Assembly: GCA_018817385.1 (NCBI GenBank)
Contig: JAHIUA010000098.1
Span: 62,001 to 126,000, forward strand
DNA length: 64,000 bases
Direction: 5' to 3'
DNA from: Pseudomonadota bacterium
Lineage (GTDB): Bacteria > Desulfobacterota > Desulfobulbia > Desulfobulbales > Desulfocapsaceae
Positions 29,177 through 38,569 of this stretch are shown one piece after another. Numbering within the stretch: position 1 is the stretch's first letter; every line of letters starts with the position of its first letter. Below the pieces are notes generated by a model that made no database searches, was not told where the DNA came from, and worked only from the letters and a program-made list of their open reading frames with translations. Made by a program: the position numbers and the translations under genes.

Positions 29177-30954
29177 ATATACGTGCATTATTCAAAAGAA
29201 TTAAGGGAAGCTATAATACCAGGATACTGATAGTCTTTATCGGGGCCATGGTTGTTCTGGCCATTGGTCTCGACCTTCTCTTTATCAATATTCAACGCAA
29301 GACCTATACCGAGCAGACTCGCCGGAGTGGTCTGGCCATGGCAAGATTGCTGGCCCAGGCTATTCAGGTGGGCGTCTTTGCCGAAATGGCAAGTGTGATG
29401 AGTCCGGTGGTGGATTCACTCCTCCTCCAGGAGGATATCTTTCGGGTCCTGGTACTCAATGATAAGGATGAAGTTATCCTTGACAGGTGGAGCGATAAGA
29501 AGAGAGTGGCAGAAGAGGATGACTTCATCCTGCAGTTGGAGACTGTGCGCCGGGAAGGGAATAATTTTCTTGCCAGGGCCGATAGCTTTGTCTTTTGGTG
29601 GCCGGTGTTGAGCACTGTTTCCTACAGTGATGAGGAAGAAATGTATTTCTGGGATAAGGAGCCGCAGACAGAGGAGAAGAAACTTATCGGCTGGGTGGCT
29701 ATCTCGAGTTCCAAGGAACCGTTTGAGCGTGAGGTGCAGCAGCTCATCCTGCGCACAGGACTCCTGGTAACTGCTGTCCTTTCTCTTGCCATTTTATGTA
29801 CAGTGATTCTCCTCAACAAGATGATGCATCCCCTCAGGAATCTGGTCGCCAAGGTCGCCAGGAGTGGAGAGGGGAGTGAAGAGGCCTTTAGTGAAATCGG
29901 TCTCCTTGACACCACCTATTCCAATTTGTTGGAAAGTCTGGAACAATCTTTTGCCACCATCGAGGAACTGCGTCAGAATCTTGAAGAGAAGGTGGAGGTG
30001 CGGACCAGTGAACTCGCTTGCGCCAATGAGGACCTGGAAAAGAAAAAAGAAACGCTGAAGAAGAGTAATGTCAAACTGGAGAAGGCCCTGAAGAAGGTTC
30101 AGGAGACCCAGGCTCAGCTCATTCACTCCGAGAAGATGGCCGCTCTCGGCCAGCTGGTCGCTGGTGTGGCTCATGAGGTGAATAATAATATTAATTTTAT
30201 TGTCACTGCAGCTCCGGCCCTGGAGAATATTCTTAAGGGAATTCGTCGGATTACCGATGCCTATCATGAGGCGGGACTGCAGGAGACGGAGCAGGAGATG
30301 CTTGCCGCTCTGCAGCGGGCAGAGGCCCTGGGCGAGGAGTTGGGGATTGCTACCCTCTACAGCAATATCGATCTTGTTCTCGGCTCAATCCGTGAGGGCT
30401 GCCTGCGCAGTGTCAAAATAGTGCAGGAGCTTACCCTCTTTTCCCGTCAGGACGGCGACTGTCTGAATGCCTATGATATCAATGCCTCCCTCCTCTCTAC
30501 CTGGAAGTTTGTGGATACCAGATACAAGGGCAAAGTGGAGCTGGTGACAGAACTGGGTGCAATCCCTCAGGTCCTGTGTGCGGGAGGGAGGATGAGTCAG
30601 GTGTTTCTGAATGTGATGAATAACGGTGTCCAGGCAATTGGCGATGCAGGCGGCACATTGACCCTGACGACCTTTAGCGATAGAGAGATGATTCATATCC
30701 GTTTTGTTGATACCGGCCAGGGAATAGCCAGGGAAGACATGCCAAGGATCTTCGATCCTTTTTTCAGCACCAAAGAGGTGGGGCAGGGCACGGGCCTGGG
30801 ACTGGGCATATGTTATAAGATTATTGCCCAGCACCAAGGCAAGATCCGGGTGGAAAGTGCAGTGGGCAAAGGAACGGCCATCACCATCAGTATTCCCCTC
30901 TACCTGGACGACAAGGCCCGGCCCGAGTGCGAGTTGATCCTGGTTGCTCTCTAA
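29173..30954 (+). CDS. membrane sensor histidine kinase
   Basis: A 593-residue kinase. Transmembrane helices near residues 17-37 and 195-215 bracket a periplasmic sensor domain. A coiled coil (about 255-315, EELRQNLEEKVEVRTSELACANEDLE and on) leads to the H-box MAALGQLVAGVAHEVNN with phosphoacceptor His334. The ATPase domain has the N-box QVFLNVMNNGVQAIG, G1 FVDTGQGI and G2 GQGTGLGLGICYKI. No receiver or DNA-binding domain is fused and no response regulator follows. Translation is coupled (ATGA) to the upstream substrate-binding protein, which probably feeds it the signal. Confidence 0.93.
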   Translation: MNIRALFKRIKGSYNTRILIVFIGAMVVLAIGLDLLFINIQRKTYTEQTRRSGLAMARLLAQAIQVGVFAEMASVMSPVVDSLLLQEDIFRVLVLNDKDEVILDRWSDKKRVAEEDDFILQLETVRREGNNFLARADSFVFWWPVLSTVSYSDEEEMYFWDKEPQTEEKKLIGWVAISSSKEPFEREVQQLILRTGLLVTAVLSLAILCTVILLNKMMHPLRNLVAKVARSGEGSEEAFSEIGLLDTTYSNLLESLEQSFATIEELRQNLEEKVEVRTSELACANEDLEKKKETLKKSNVKLEKALKKVQETQAQLIHSEKMAALGQLVAGVAHEVNNNINFIVTAAPALENILKGIRRITDAYHEAGLQETEQEMLAALQRAEALGEELGIATLYSNIDLVLGSIREGCLRSVKIVQELTLFSRQDGDCLNAYDINASLLSTWKFVDTRYKGKVELVTELGAIPQVLCAGGRMSQVFLNVMNNGVQAIGDAGGTLTLTTFSDREMIHIRFVDTGQGIAREDMPRIFDPFFSTKEVGQGTGLGLGICYKIIAQHQGKIRVESAVGKGTAITISIPLYLDDKARPECELILVAL

Positions 30955-31132
30955 GGAGATCGGCTAATTCGTGTCTTTATCAGGTGCCGGTTGTTGCCTT
31001 CACCATAATGAGGAGATGGAGGCGTGGCCCTATCCGCTCGCTGGTGCCCCGGACAGGTGTCCTTTCCGGTGTGCCTCATTCTTGCGGGCCAGGCGAGGCA
31101 TGCAGCCACTTTCTTGCTCTTTCTGTTGGCGG

Positions 31133-31162
31133 TTGACTTGTTTCTTTCTTGTTTGCTATACT
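31133..31162 (+). promoter_or_regulatory. sigma-70 promoter for the small coiled-coil gene
   Basis: TTGACT, an 18-base spacer and TATACT, 45 bases before the ATG at 31207. Both hexamers match consensus at five of six positions. Confidence 0.65.
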
Positions 31163-31206
31163 TAGAGCAGAAGTAAAACCAAAAATATGCCAATAAGGAG
31201 TGACTG

Positions 31207-31470
31207 ATGAGTGAGAGCAAAAGTGGTTTGGAAAATATGAAGACAAGCATAGAACAGCTGCGCGATGAGATCAAACTCAAGGCCCATCTGGGACAGGCGG
31301 AGGCTAAAGAGGAACTGGAAGAGCTGGAAAAAAAATGGAACACCTTTCTTGCTCAGTATAAACCATTCACGGCAGAGGCGGGGAAGACCGCTGAAAATGC
31401 CGGAGCAGCCCTGGCCCTGGCCGCAGAAGAAATCAGGGCTGGATACAAGCGCCTTCGTAAGCTCTTCTAG
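31207..31470 (+). CDS. small coiled-coil hypothetical protein
   Basis: An 87-residue, charged, all-helical protein ([38 protein letters not shown], given in text as overlapping heptads, then an Ala-rich helix). AAGGAG lies six bases before the ATG and a strong sigma-70 promoter precedes it, so expression is likely. No function is recognised; the profile resembles small stress or periplasm-free coiled-coil proteins. The last codon and TAG stop coincide with the left end of a MITE-like element, which may have trimmed the original C-terminus. Confidence 0.75.
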   Translation: MSESKSGLENMKTSIEQLRDEIKLKAHLGQAEAKEELEELEKKWNTFLAQYKPFTAEAGKTAENAGAALALAAEEIRAGYKRLRKLF

Positions 31471-31612
31471 AAGCCTGTCCGAAAAGGCCTCTTTTCCCAG
31501 ATTTCAGGTTGTTTCAAAAAAATATCCTGGCAAGAGTCGCTAACTGTCTGTGTTTATTTTTCAGAACTGTCTCGATTTTGGCCAAAATGGCCCTTCCCGG
31601 ACAAGTTCCTAA
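31469..31612. repeat. MITE-like element, family B, copy 2
   Basis: About 144 bases with inverted ends: TAGAAGCCTGTCCGAAAAGG on the left, and a right end whose complement reads TTAGGAACTTGTCCGGGAAGG. The interior matches the copy at 1.6 kb (TTTCAAAAAAA, TGGCAAGAGT, TTATTTTTCAGAACT). Its first bases supply the TAG stop of the preceding gene. Confidence 0.65.
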
Positions 31613-31989
31613 CCCCTCTTACTCAGCAAAATCTCCCGGGAGGCCGGGAGATTCTCCATCTCTACGCTTCAGGCAAAAAAAATTGCCAGTGGGACAAGTC
31701 TGTCTGCGCCTTGTTTTTGTTTGGAACTCTCTGTTTCGCATCGCCAGTGTTTTCCGGTTTCTCAGAAGACCCTTGCTGAGAGAGGGGGATCAGTTCTCTC
31801 TTTTTTGTTTTTGAGAAAATGTCTCTTTTATGGTTGGATGCTTTTAGCGGGGAGGGTTTGTTATGTTTTTGCCCGGACAAGAGGGGGATGAGGCAGAGAA
31901 CGGGCCAGGCTGTTCAGCTCAGAGGCTGAAGGAAAAGAGAAGAAGATGGAGATGAAATACATGTTGCATATGACTGGGAGGTCTCAAAC
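31613..31989. other. intergenic region with hairpins
   Basis: No gene is supported. A perfect ten-pair hairpin, AATCTCCCGG-GAGG-CCGGGAGATT, lies at 31630-31653 without a T run. A weaker GAGAGA/TCTCTC stem followed by T lies at about 31779-31807 and could terminate upstream transcripts. The last 100 bases are purine-rich. Confidence 0.45.
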
Positions 31990-33282
31990 TTGATTCCGAT
32001 TATGCTTTCCGCAAGAAAATGCTTTTTCAGGACCTGTCCGCCGGCCCTCTTTTGTCTCCTGTTGTTTGCTGCCTGCAGTGAGATGGAAGCTCCGTTTGAA
32101 TGCACTGATCTCCTGGGCTGTGTCACTGTAGGTCCTGGGGAGGCGGTGAAGATCGGAGTCCTGCAGGCCTTGAGTGGTGAAATAGCGCCTCTTGGGCAGG
32201 CACAGATCAGAGGGCTTGAGTTGGCCCTGGCGGCAAGAGAGGAGAAAATTTCAGGGCACCCTGTTGCCCTCCATATTGAGGATACCGGCTGTACGGCAGA
32301 AGGCGGTGCCAATGCCGCCTTGGAAATAATCGCTGACCCGCAGACCTTGGCCATATTCGGCACCACCTGTTCCGGTGCGGCGGCCACAGCGGCAAAAGCC
32401 ATGTCAGATGCGGGCTTGACCATGATTTCCGGCAATAATTCGGCACCCTTTCTTACCTCTATCGGCGGCTATGCTGCTCCCGACTGGCAGCCTGGCTATT
32501 TCCGTACTGCCGGCAATGAGGAAAATGCCGGTAAGGTCGCAGCAGGCTATGTCTATGAGCAGCTTGGCCTGAACCGCGCAGCCACCATTAACGATAATGA
32601 TATTTATAGCAAGGGCTTGACTGAGAGTTTTAAAAATGCCTTTACAGAACTGGGCGGCACCATTGTCCTTGATACAGCAATTAACAAGGGCGATAGTGAA
32701 ATGGCCCCTGTGTTGACCGCTGTTGTCAACTCCCAGGCGGAATTGCTCTTTTTTCCCCTTTTTCAACCTGAAGGCAATCAAATCCTCCTCCAGGCCCGTC
32801 AGAATTCCGCCCTTGATGAGGTACTCCTGATCAGTGACGGGGCCCTGATTGAAGAGAGCTTTCTTGAGGCAGTGGCAGAGGTGGGCAAAGGGATGTGTTT
32901 TGTCGGACCGGCGCAGGCCGGAGGTCCAGCCGCGCAAGAACTGACCCGGGCCTATATTGCCAGGTATGAAGAAGAACCGACGGTCCGGTACTTCCTCAGT
33001 GGCTATGATGCGGCAGATCTTCTCCTTCATAGCATAGAGGCGGCTGCAGTTCGGGAGGCGGACGGAACCCTGCATATCGGCCGCAAAAAACTACGGGATA
33101 TCCTCTATGCCACCAGGGCATTCAAAGGGGTCACTGGTGTTTTAAACTGTGATCAGTTTGGTGATTGTGCCAAGTCTTCTTTTCATGTCTTGCGTCTGGA
33201 TGATCCGTCCCTGGGGCTCAGGGGACTGGAGGCAAACGTCGTCTTTCCGATACCTTTGCAGACCGGCAGCCTGAATCAATGA
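31990..33282 (+). CDS. lipoprotein substrate-binding protein of the branched-chain amino acid type
   Basis: A 430-residue type I periplasmic binding protein (Peripla_BP_6/LivJ fold). The lipobox LFAAC places the lipidated Cys near residue 29. The fold begins VKIGVLQALSGEIAPLGQAQ; ALEIIADPQTLAIFGTTCSGAAAT and SGYDAADLLLHSIEAA are typical. TTG 31990 is used because GGGAGG lies eight bases upstream; ATG 32002 is an alternative. No permease genes are nearby. It lies 13 bases before a large hybrid histidine kinase, suggesting it acts as ligand sensor for that kinase, mirroring the pair at 28.3-31.0 kb. Confidence 0.88.
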   Translation: MIPIMLSARKCFFRTCPPALFCLLLFAACSEMEAPFECTDLLGCVTVGPGEAVKIGVLQALSGEIAPLGQAQIRGLELALAAREEKISGHPVALHIEDTGCTAEGGANAALEIIADPQTLAIFGTTCSGAAATAAKAMSDAGLTMISGNNSAPFLTSIGGYAAPDWQPGYFRTAGNEENAGKVAAGYVYEQLGLNRAATINDNDIYSKGLTESFKNAFTELGGTIVLDTAINKGDSEMAPVLTAVVNSQAELLFFPLFQPEGNQILLQARQNSALDEVLLISDGALIEESFLEAVAEVGKGMCFVGPAQAGGPAAQELTRAYIARYEEEPTVRYFLSGYDAADLLLHSIEAAAVREADGTLHIGRKKLRDILYATRAFKGVTGVLNCDQFGDCAKSSFHVLRLDDPSLGLRGLEANVVFPIPLQTGSLNQ

Positions 33283-33295
33283 CAGGGCGGGACTC

Positions 33296-36200
33296 ATGAA
33301 TAGGCTCAAACAGCGGTGGAGCAGACTGAAAATCAGCAGGAAATTCAGAACTGCCTTTACCCTCTTGCTCTTTCTCATGCTCCTGATTGCGGCGACCGCC
33401 TACCTCTCCTATTTATCCATTCGCAGTGCCGAAGAGGATATCCGGAGAAGCAGCAAGATTGGTCAGGAAGTCCTGGAAATGGACCGGGGGATGGAGAGGG
33501 CACGCCGTCTGTTAGGTGACTTTTTTATGCACCATCAGACCATTGGTCTGCAAAAGGCCCACGAACAGTATGCCCAGCCATGCGTGCGCCAGATTGCCCA
33601 AGTCATATCGATCAGCTCTGAACTCAAAGAAAACCTCTTCGCCTCACCGTTCAGCAATGATTCAAGGATACAACAGATTGATGTCAATCTCTATCTGGCA
33701 TCTGCCAAACGTTTTGCCGACACCTCCATTGAGGCAGTGGAATTGATCTCAAAACGGGCAGCTCCGGAGAGAGGACTGGAAGGGCAAATGCAAGTCCTTG
33801 CCCGGCAAGTGGAGGAGGCGCTACAGGGAGTCCATGCCTTGCAGGATGCTTATCTCAAGGCCAATTCTTTTTGTCGGCAGTATCTCCTCAGCCGCCAGCG
33901 TTTTCATATGCAATCCGCTTTTAACAGTCTGGTCAGTCTGCGCTATGCCCTGGCCGACGAAGAAAGTCTCTCACCGCCAGAAAAAGAGAGGATCTTGACC
34001 CTCTTTGATTCCTGGTCTGGCCTGGCAGAAGAGCTCCTGGCAGTGGATCTGGAGCTTGCCGGCAAGAGACGGGATTTTTCTATCCAGGAGCAGATAGTGA
34101 CGCCAGTTTCCACCGCCCTGATTGAGGCCTCAAGGCTGGAAGAGATCCAGGCCAAACAGCATATTGATCGGGTTTATAGTCTGGCCAGTGTTATCATCCT
34201 CAGCATAGCCCTGCTTGCTGTCCTGACCATGCTCACAATTGCCAGGCTCCTGGACAATACGATCACCCGCAATCTCCTCAGCCTCACTGAATCGGCCCGT
34301 GAACTTGGCAAGGGGAATATGGATGTCAGGGCCAGGGAAGAGAGTGAGGACGAACTGGGCCAGCTGGCTCGTATTTTCAACAGCATGGCGGCTCATCTTA
34401 AAGACCTGGTGGAAAATCTGGAACGGAATGTGGCCCAGCGAACTGCGGAACTTTCTGAAAGCGAGGCCCGTTTCCGCCACATCGTCAGTGACCTGCCCAA
34501 GATTGCCGTCCAGGGCTATGATAGCCAGCGCAGGGTCATCTACTGGAATCGGGCCAGTGAGACCACGTACGGTTACTCTGCGGCCGAGGCAGGAGGAAAA
34601 AAACTGGAGGAGCTGATCATCCCGGAGTCCATGCAAGAGGAGGTCGTTTCGGCGATCCGCAACTGGTATGAAAATAATATCTCCATGTTGGCCTCAGAGC
34701 TCACCCTGCGCCATAAAGACGGCAGTGCTGTGACGGTCTATTCCAGCCATGTCATGCTGGTCAACAGTCAGGGTGAAAAAACAATGTACTGTGTTGATCT
34801 GGACCTGGCTGATCTGAAACGGGCCCAGGCAAAGGAACAGAAAAGTGAATCTTTTTACCGCCAACTCTTTGATCACTCCAGTAGTGGGGTTGCCGTCTTT
34901 GAAGCTGTTGCTGAGGGCCAGGATTTTATCTTTAAGGATTTAAACCATGCCGGTGAAGAGATAGAGGGGGTCAGCTGTGAGGAGGTCCTTGGACGCAGGC
35001 TGTCAGAGGTCTTACCCGATGTCGAAGCGTTTGGCCTACTGGATGTCTTCCGTCGAGTCTGGCAGACAGGGGAACCGAGTCATCACCCTGTCTCCTACTA
35101 TAAGGATGGCAAGATTGAGGGCTGGCGGGAAAATAAGGTCTACAAGCTGCCTTCAGGCGAGGTGGTCACCGTCTATGACGACATTACCAGCCAAAAACAG
35201 GTGGAAGAAGAAAAACTGGCCGTGGAAAAAAGCCTGCAATGGGCCAAGAAGATGGAGGCCATCGGTCTCATGGCCGGGGGCGTGGCCCATGATCTCAATA
35301 ATATTCTCTCCGGTATCATCGGCTATCCTGAACTGCTCCTGCTCCAACTGCCCGAGGAGAGTGAACTGCGGCCACCTATTAAGGCCATTCAGGAATCAGG
35401 GGAACGGGCGGCAATGGTGGTTGCCGATCTCCTCACCGTGGCCCGGGGTGTGGTCAGTACCAGGATAGCTGCCAGTCTCAACACCCTGGTTCGGGAATAT
35501 TTTGATTCTCCGGAGTGTCGGCAGCTCTACGCGCTCTACCCCCAGATTACCTGGCACCAGATTCTGGCTGATGAGCTGGCGGATATTTCCTGTTCACCGG
35601 TTCATATCAAAAAATGCATCATGAACCTGGTGACCAATGCTGCTGAAGCAATAGAGGGGGCGGGCAGTGTCACTCTGACGACCTCAAGTCGGGTCCCGGA
35701 CCTGCAGTGGGCGCGGGAAAATGGACTGGAGGAGGGGCACTATGTGGTCCTCTCCGTAACCGATACCGGCTCAGGCATTCCCCAAAAGAATATCGAGCAT
35801 ATTTTTGAACCTTTTTTCACCAAAAAGGTGATGGGCAGGAGTGGAACTGGCCTGGGCTTGGCAGTTGTCTGGAATACCGTACAGGAACATGTGGGGACTA
35901 TCATGGTCACCAGTAGTGACCAGGGGACCACCTTTGAACTGTTTTTTCCGGCCGTTGCTGGGGGGGTGGCCACTGAGGCGAAAGTGCCTGGGCAGAAGAG
36001 GCAGACAGGCTCTGGGGAAACAATTCTGGTGGTCGATGACGAGCCCCAGTTGCTTGATATCGCTGCCAGCATGCTAACGGTTCTCGGCTATGTTGTTGTC
36101 TGTGTCAGTTCGGGGGAAGAGGCAGTTGCCTATATGGAGGACCATGACGCAGATCTGCTCTTGCTTGATATGCTCATGGAGCCGGGTATCAACGGCCGTC

Positions 36201-36388
36201 AGACCTATGAGCAGATTCTCCAGTTGCATCCCGGCCAGAAAGCCATCGTCGTCAGTGGCTTTGCCGAAAATGAAGAGATCAAGGCAACCCTGCAACTCGG
36301 GGCCGCTGTCTTTGTCAAAAAACCCTATTCTATGGAAGAACTAGGCCAGGCCGTGCAAAAAGGCTTGAACAGCGAATTCCTTTCCTGA
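33296..36388 (+). CDS. hybrid sensor histidine kinase (HAMP-PAS-PAS-HK-REC)
   Basis: A 1030-residue membrane kinase. TM1 near residues 20-40 and TM2 near 298-320 bracket a long helical periplasmic domain. HAMP follows (about 322-380), then two PAS domains (about 395-505 and 520-635). The kinase core has His665 in GLMAGGVAHDLNNILSGI, an N-box IMNLVTNAAEAIEG and GRSGTGLGLAVVW. A C-terminal receiver (about 900-1025) has the acidic pair VVDDEP and phosphoacceptor Asp958 in LLLLDMLMEPG. The HDLNNILSGI H-box with a trailing REC suggests intramolecular phosphotransfer. The downstream target is unknown; the substrate-binding lipoprotein immediately upstream is its likely partner. Confidence 0.94.
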   Translation: MNRLKQRWSRLKISRKFRTAFTLLLFLMLLIAATAYLSYLSIRSAEEDIRRSSKIGQEVLEMDRGMERARRLLGDFFMHHQTIGLQKAHEQYAQPCVRQIAQVISISSELKENLFASPFSNDSRIQQIDVNLYLASAKRFADTSIEAVELISKRAAPERGLEGQMQVLARQVEEALQGVHALQDAYLKANSFCRQYLLSRQRFHMQSAFNSLVSLRYALADEESLSPPEKERILTLFDSWSGLAEELLAVDLELAGKRRDFSIQEQIVTPVSTALIEASRLEEIQAKQHIDRVYSLASVIILSIALLAVLTMLTIARLLDNTITRNLLSLTESARELGKGNMDVRAREESEDELGQLARIFNSMAAHLKDLVENLERNVAQRTAELSESEARFRHIVSDLPKIAVQGYDSQRRVIYWNRASETTYGYSAAEAGGKKLEELIIPESMQEEVVSAIRNWYENNISMLASELTLRHKDGSAVTVYSSHVMLVNSQGEKTMYCVDLDLADLKRAQAKEQKSESFYRQLFDHSSSGVAVFEAVAEGQDFIFKDLNHAGEEIEGVSCEEVLGRRLSEVLPDVEAFGLLDVFRRVWQTGEPSHHPVSYYKDGKIEGWRENKVYKLPSGEVVTVYDDITSQKQVEEEKLAVEKSLQWAKKMEAIGLMAGGVAHDLNNILSGIIGYPELLLLQLPEESELRPPIKAIQESGERAAMVVADLLTVARGVVSTRIAASLNTLVREYFDSPECRQLYALYPQITWHQILADELADISCSPVHIKKCIMNLVTNAAEAIEGAGSVTLTTSSRVPDLQWARENGLEEGHYVVLSVTDTGSGIPQKNIEHIFEPFFTKKVMGRSGTGLGLAVVWNTVQEHVGTIMVTSSDQGTTFELFFPAVAGGVATEAKVPGQKRQTGSGETILVVDDEPQLLDIAASMLTVLGYVVVCVSSGEEAVAYMEDHDADLLLLDMLMEPGINGRQTYEQILQLHPGQKAIVVSGFAENEEIKATLQLGAAVFVKKPYSMEELGQAVQKGLNSEFLS

Positions 36389-36618
36389 GAATGACTGAGG
36401 ACTGGTGTCCGCCTCAATAAAGAGTGCCTGCTCTCCTCTCTGCCCAGCCACTGCTGTTGCTGTCGGCAACGGCCGAATCTTCCAAAACACTTGAAAAAAA
36501 AGATCTTTCTCTTTAAGCTGGGACTGGAATAGAAATGTCTCCATCCGCTCTCTTTGCAGCCGACTCACCGACTCATGTGGAAAGTGACTGGAAATCCTGA
36601 GCTCCTTCAGCAATACCT

Positions 36619-38397
36619 ATGTCTATGAATGATTCTTTAGATCTCTGGAAACTCCTGGCCGGCCTCGCTATCTTTCTCTATGGCATGTTTCAACTCGAGG
36701 ACTCCATCAAGGCCATGTCAGGGAGGGCCTTCCGTAAGATGATCAGGTATTATACCGATGGTCGCCTGCGCTCCATCGGCAGCGGCACCCTGATTACCAC
36801 CATTCTCCAGTCCAGCTCGGCAGTATCCCTTATGGTCCTGGCCTTTGTCGGGGCCGGAGTGATGACCATGGAAAACGGCATCGGAGTGATGATGGGTGCC
36901 AACATCGGTACAACCTGCACCTCCTGGATAGTGGCCGTATTCGGTTTTAAGCTGAAGATCGAGAGCTTTGCGCTGCCCCTGATCGCCGCTGGCGGTCTTG
37001 TCTTCATCGTCTTTGGTCCAACCTCAAGGCTCTTTCAGGGGAGCAGGTTGCTGATCGGTTTCGGCTTTCTCTTCCTCGGTCTCGATTTTATGAAGACCAG
37101 CGTGGAAAATTATGCCCAGTATATCGATCTCAGTTCCCTTGCTGATTATGGCCTCTGGCTCTATCTCCTCTTCGGTATTCTGATCACTGCCCTTATGCAG
37201 TCCAGTTCGGCCTCCATTGCCATTGTCCTTACCGGGCTCAGCACCGGTCTCATCAATTTCGAGACCTCGGTGGCCATGGTGATCGGTGCCAACGTTGGCA
37301 CCACGGTTACTGTCCTTCTCGGTTCCATTGGCGGCATTCAATCTAAAAAGCGGGTCAGTATCAGTCACCTCATCTTTAATGTGGTGACCGGTATTATTGC
37401 CTTTGCTGCCATTCACCCCCTGTCCCAGCTGGTGGCCTATTTTTTTGATACCAGCACCAATGCGGTGATGGCCCTGGCCTTCTTTCATACCCTGTTCAAC
37501 TGCATAGGTGTGATTGTCTTCTTCCCCTTTGTCGGACTCCTGGCCCGTTTTTTGCTGCGAACCTTTCCCGATCGCAGGGAGGTCCTTACCGTCTATCTCA
37601 ACAATACGCCCACAGAAGTCACGGACGCGGCCACCGCCTCCCTGCGCAAGGAAATCCTCCATCTCTTTGAGGAGTGTCAACTCTATGCTCTCAGGACCTT
37701 CGGCATTGATGACAAGCTGGTCTTTGATCACAGTTTACCCTTTGAAAAAAACATGGCCAAGCCCAGAGATCTCCCAGGTTTTTATGAGAACGTGAAGCTG
37801 CTCCATGGGGAGATTATCGAGTTTTACGCAAAGCTCCTCAACGCCAAGCTGAGGGAGGGCGAGGCGAGAGAGCTGGAACGGATGATCTATGCCTCACGCA
37901 ATATCATGAACTCCATCAAAAACATCAAGGGGCTCAAACATGACCTGGACGAGTTCGATGCCTCCGACAATGACCACATGAATCGTCAGTATAAGTTGTT
38001 TCGCCGGCGTTTGATGGAACTGTACCACGACATCAATCGCTTTCTCGAACTGGGAGACCTCAAAGAACAGTATCGCAGTCTGCTGCGGACTGTGGTCCAT
38101 ATTGAACAGATGGATAAACGGCTCCTCCACACCGTGATGAAGACTGCTGCCGGCGGAGATATTAATGAATTGGAGATCGCCTCTCTGCTTATGGCCAACC
38201 GTCTCTTCAGTCAGTCCTGCCGTCTCCAGGTCTTTGCCTTGAAAGATCTGCTCCTCAGCGAGGAGCAGATTCGTGAGTTTGATCATGCCATGGACATGAA
38301 GGAACTCCTGGACGAGGAGCAGGGAGAGGTGCCTGGGGCGCCAGGACCTGTTCAGGGACAGGGAGAGGTCTTCGTGCAGGAACCTGTGTCGAGTTAG
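36619..38397 (+). CDS. Na+/phosphate cotransporter with PhoU-like domain
   Basis: A 592-residue inner-membrane protein of the NptA/YjbB type. The two QSSSA signature repeats begin at Gln64 and Gln194, each followed by GANIGTT or GANVGTT, marking the inverted pair of Na/Pi cotransporter repeats. About nine transmembrane segments occupy residues 8-320. The C-terminal 250 residues are helical and PhoU-like, probably a cytosolic regulatory domain. The TAG stop is formed by the first bases of a MITE-like element, so the Pro/Gly-rich tail may not be original. Confidence 0.92.
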   Translation: MSMNDSLDLWKLLAGLAIFLYGMFQLEDSIKAMSGRAFRKMIRYYTDGRLRSIGSGTLITTILQSSSAVSLMVLAFVGAGVMTMENGIGVMMGANIGTTCTSWIVAVFGFKLKIESFALPLIAAGGLVFIVFGPTSRLFQGSRLLIGFGFLFLGLDFMKTSVENYAQYIDLSSLADYGLWLYLLFGILITALMQSSSASIAIVLTGLSTGLINFETSVAMVIGANVGTTVTVLLGSIGGIQSKKRVSISHLIFNVVTGIIAFAAIHPLSQLVAYFFDTSTNAVMALAFFHTLFNCIGVIVFFPFVGLLARFLLRTFPDRREVLTVYLNNTPTEVTDAATASLRKEILHLFEECQLYALRTFGIDDKLVFDHSLPFEKNMAKPRDLPGFYENVKLLHGEIIEFYAKLLNAKLREGEARELERMIYASRNIMNSIKNIKGLKHDLDEFDASDNDHMNRQYKLFRRRLMELYHDINRFLELGDLKEQYRSLLRTVVHIEQMDKRLLHTVMKTAAGGDINELEIASLLMANRLFSQSCRLQVFALKDLLLSEEQIREFDHAMDMKELLDEEQGEVPGAPGPVQGQGEVFVQEPVSS

Positions 38398-38557
38398 AGC
38401 CTGTCGGACTGAGATATAAGTCGGCTGTACATCAGAGAAGTCGGCCCCTGTTTCCATGACTTTTCCTTAAAGAGCCCTTCGTTCACTGCAAATCCAGGGA
38501 AATCTGCTCTCAGTTTCTCTGTTTTTCGCTACGATTCTCTCAATCCGACAGACCCCT
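38395..38557. repeat. MITE-like element, family A, diverged copy
   Basis: About 163 bases starting TAGAGCCTGTCGGACTGAGA and ending TCCGACAGACCCC, with an interior resembling the two better-preserved copies at 54.0 and 56.7 kb (TTTCCATGACTTTTC, AAATCCAGGGAAATCTG, TTTTCGCTACGATTCTCT). It fills the space between the Na/Pi transporter and the convergent peptidase/ChaN gene. Confidence 0.65.
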
Positions 38558-38569
38558 GGGCCGCATTTC

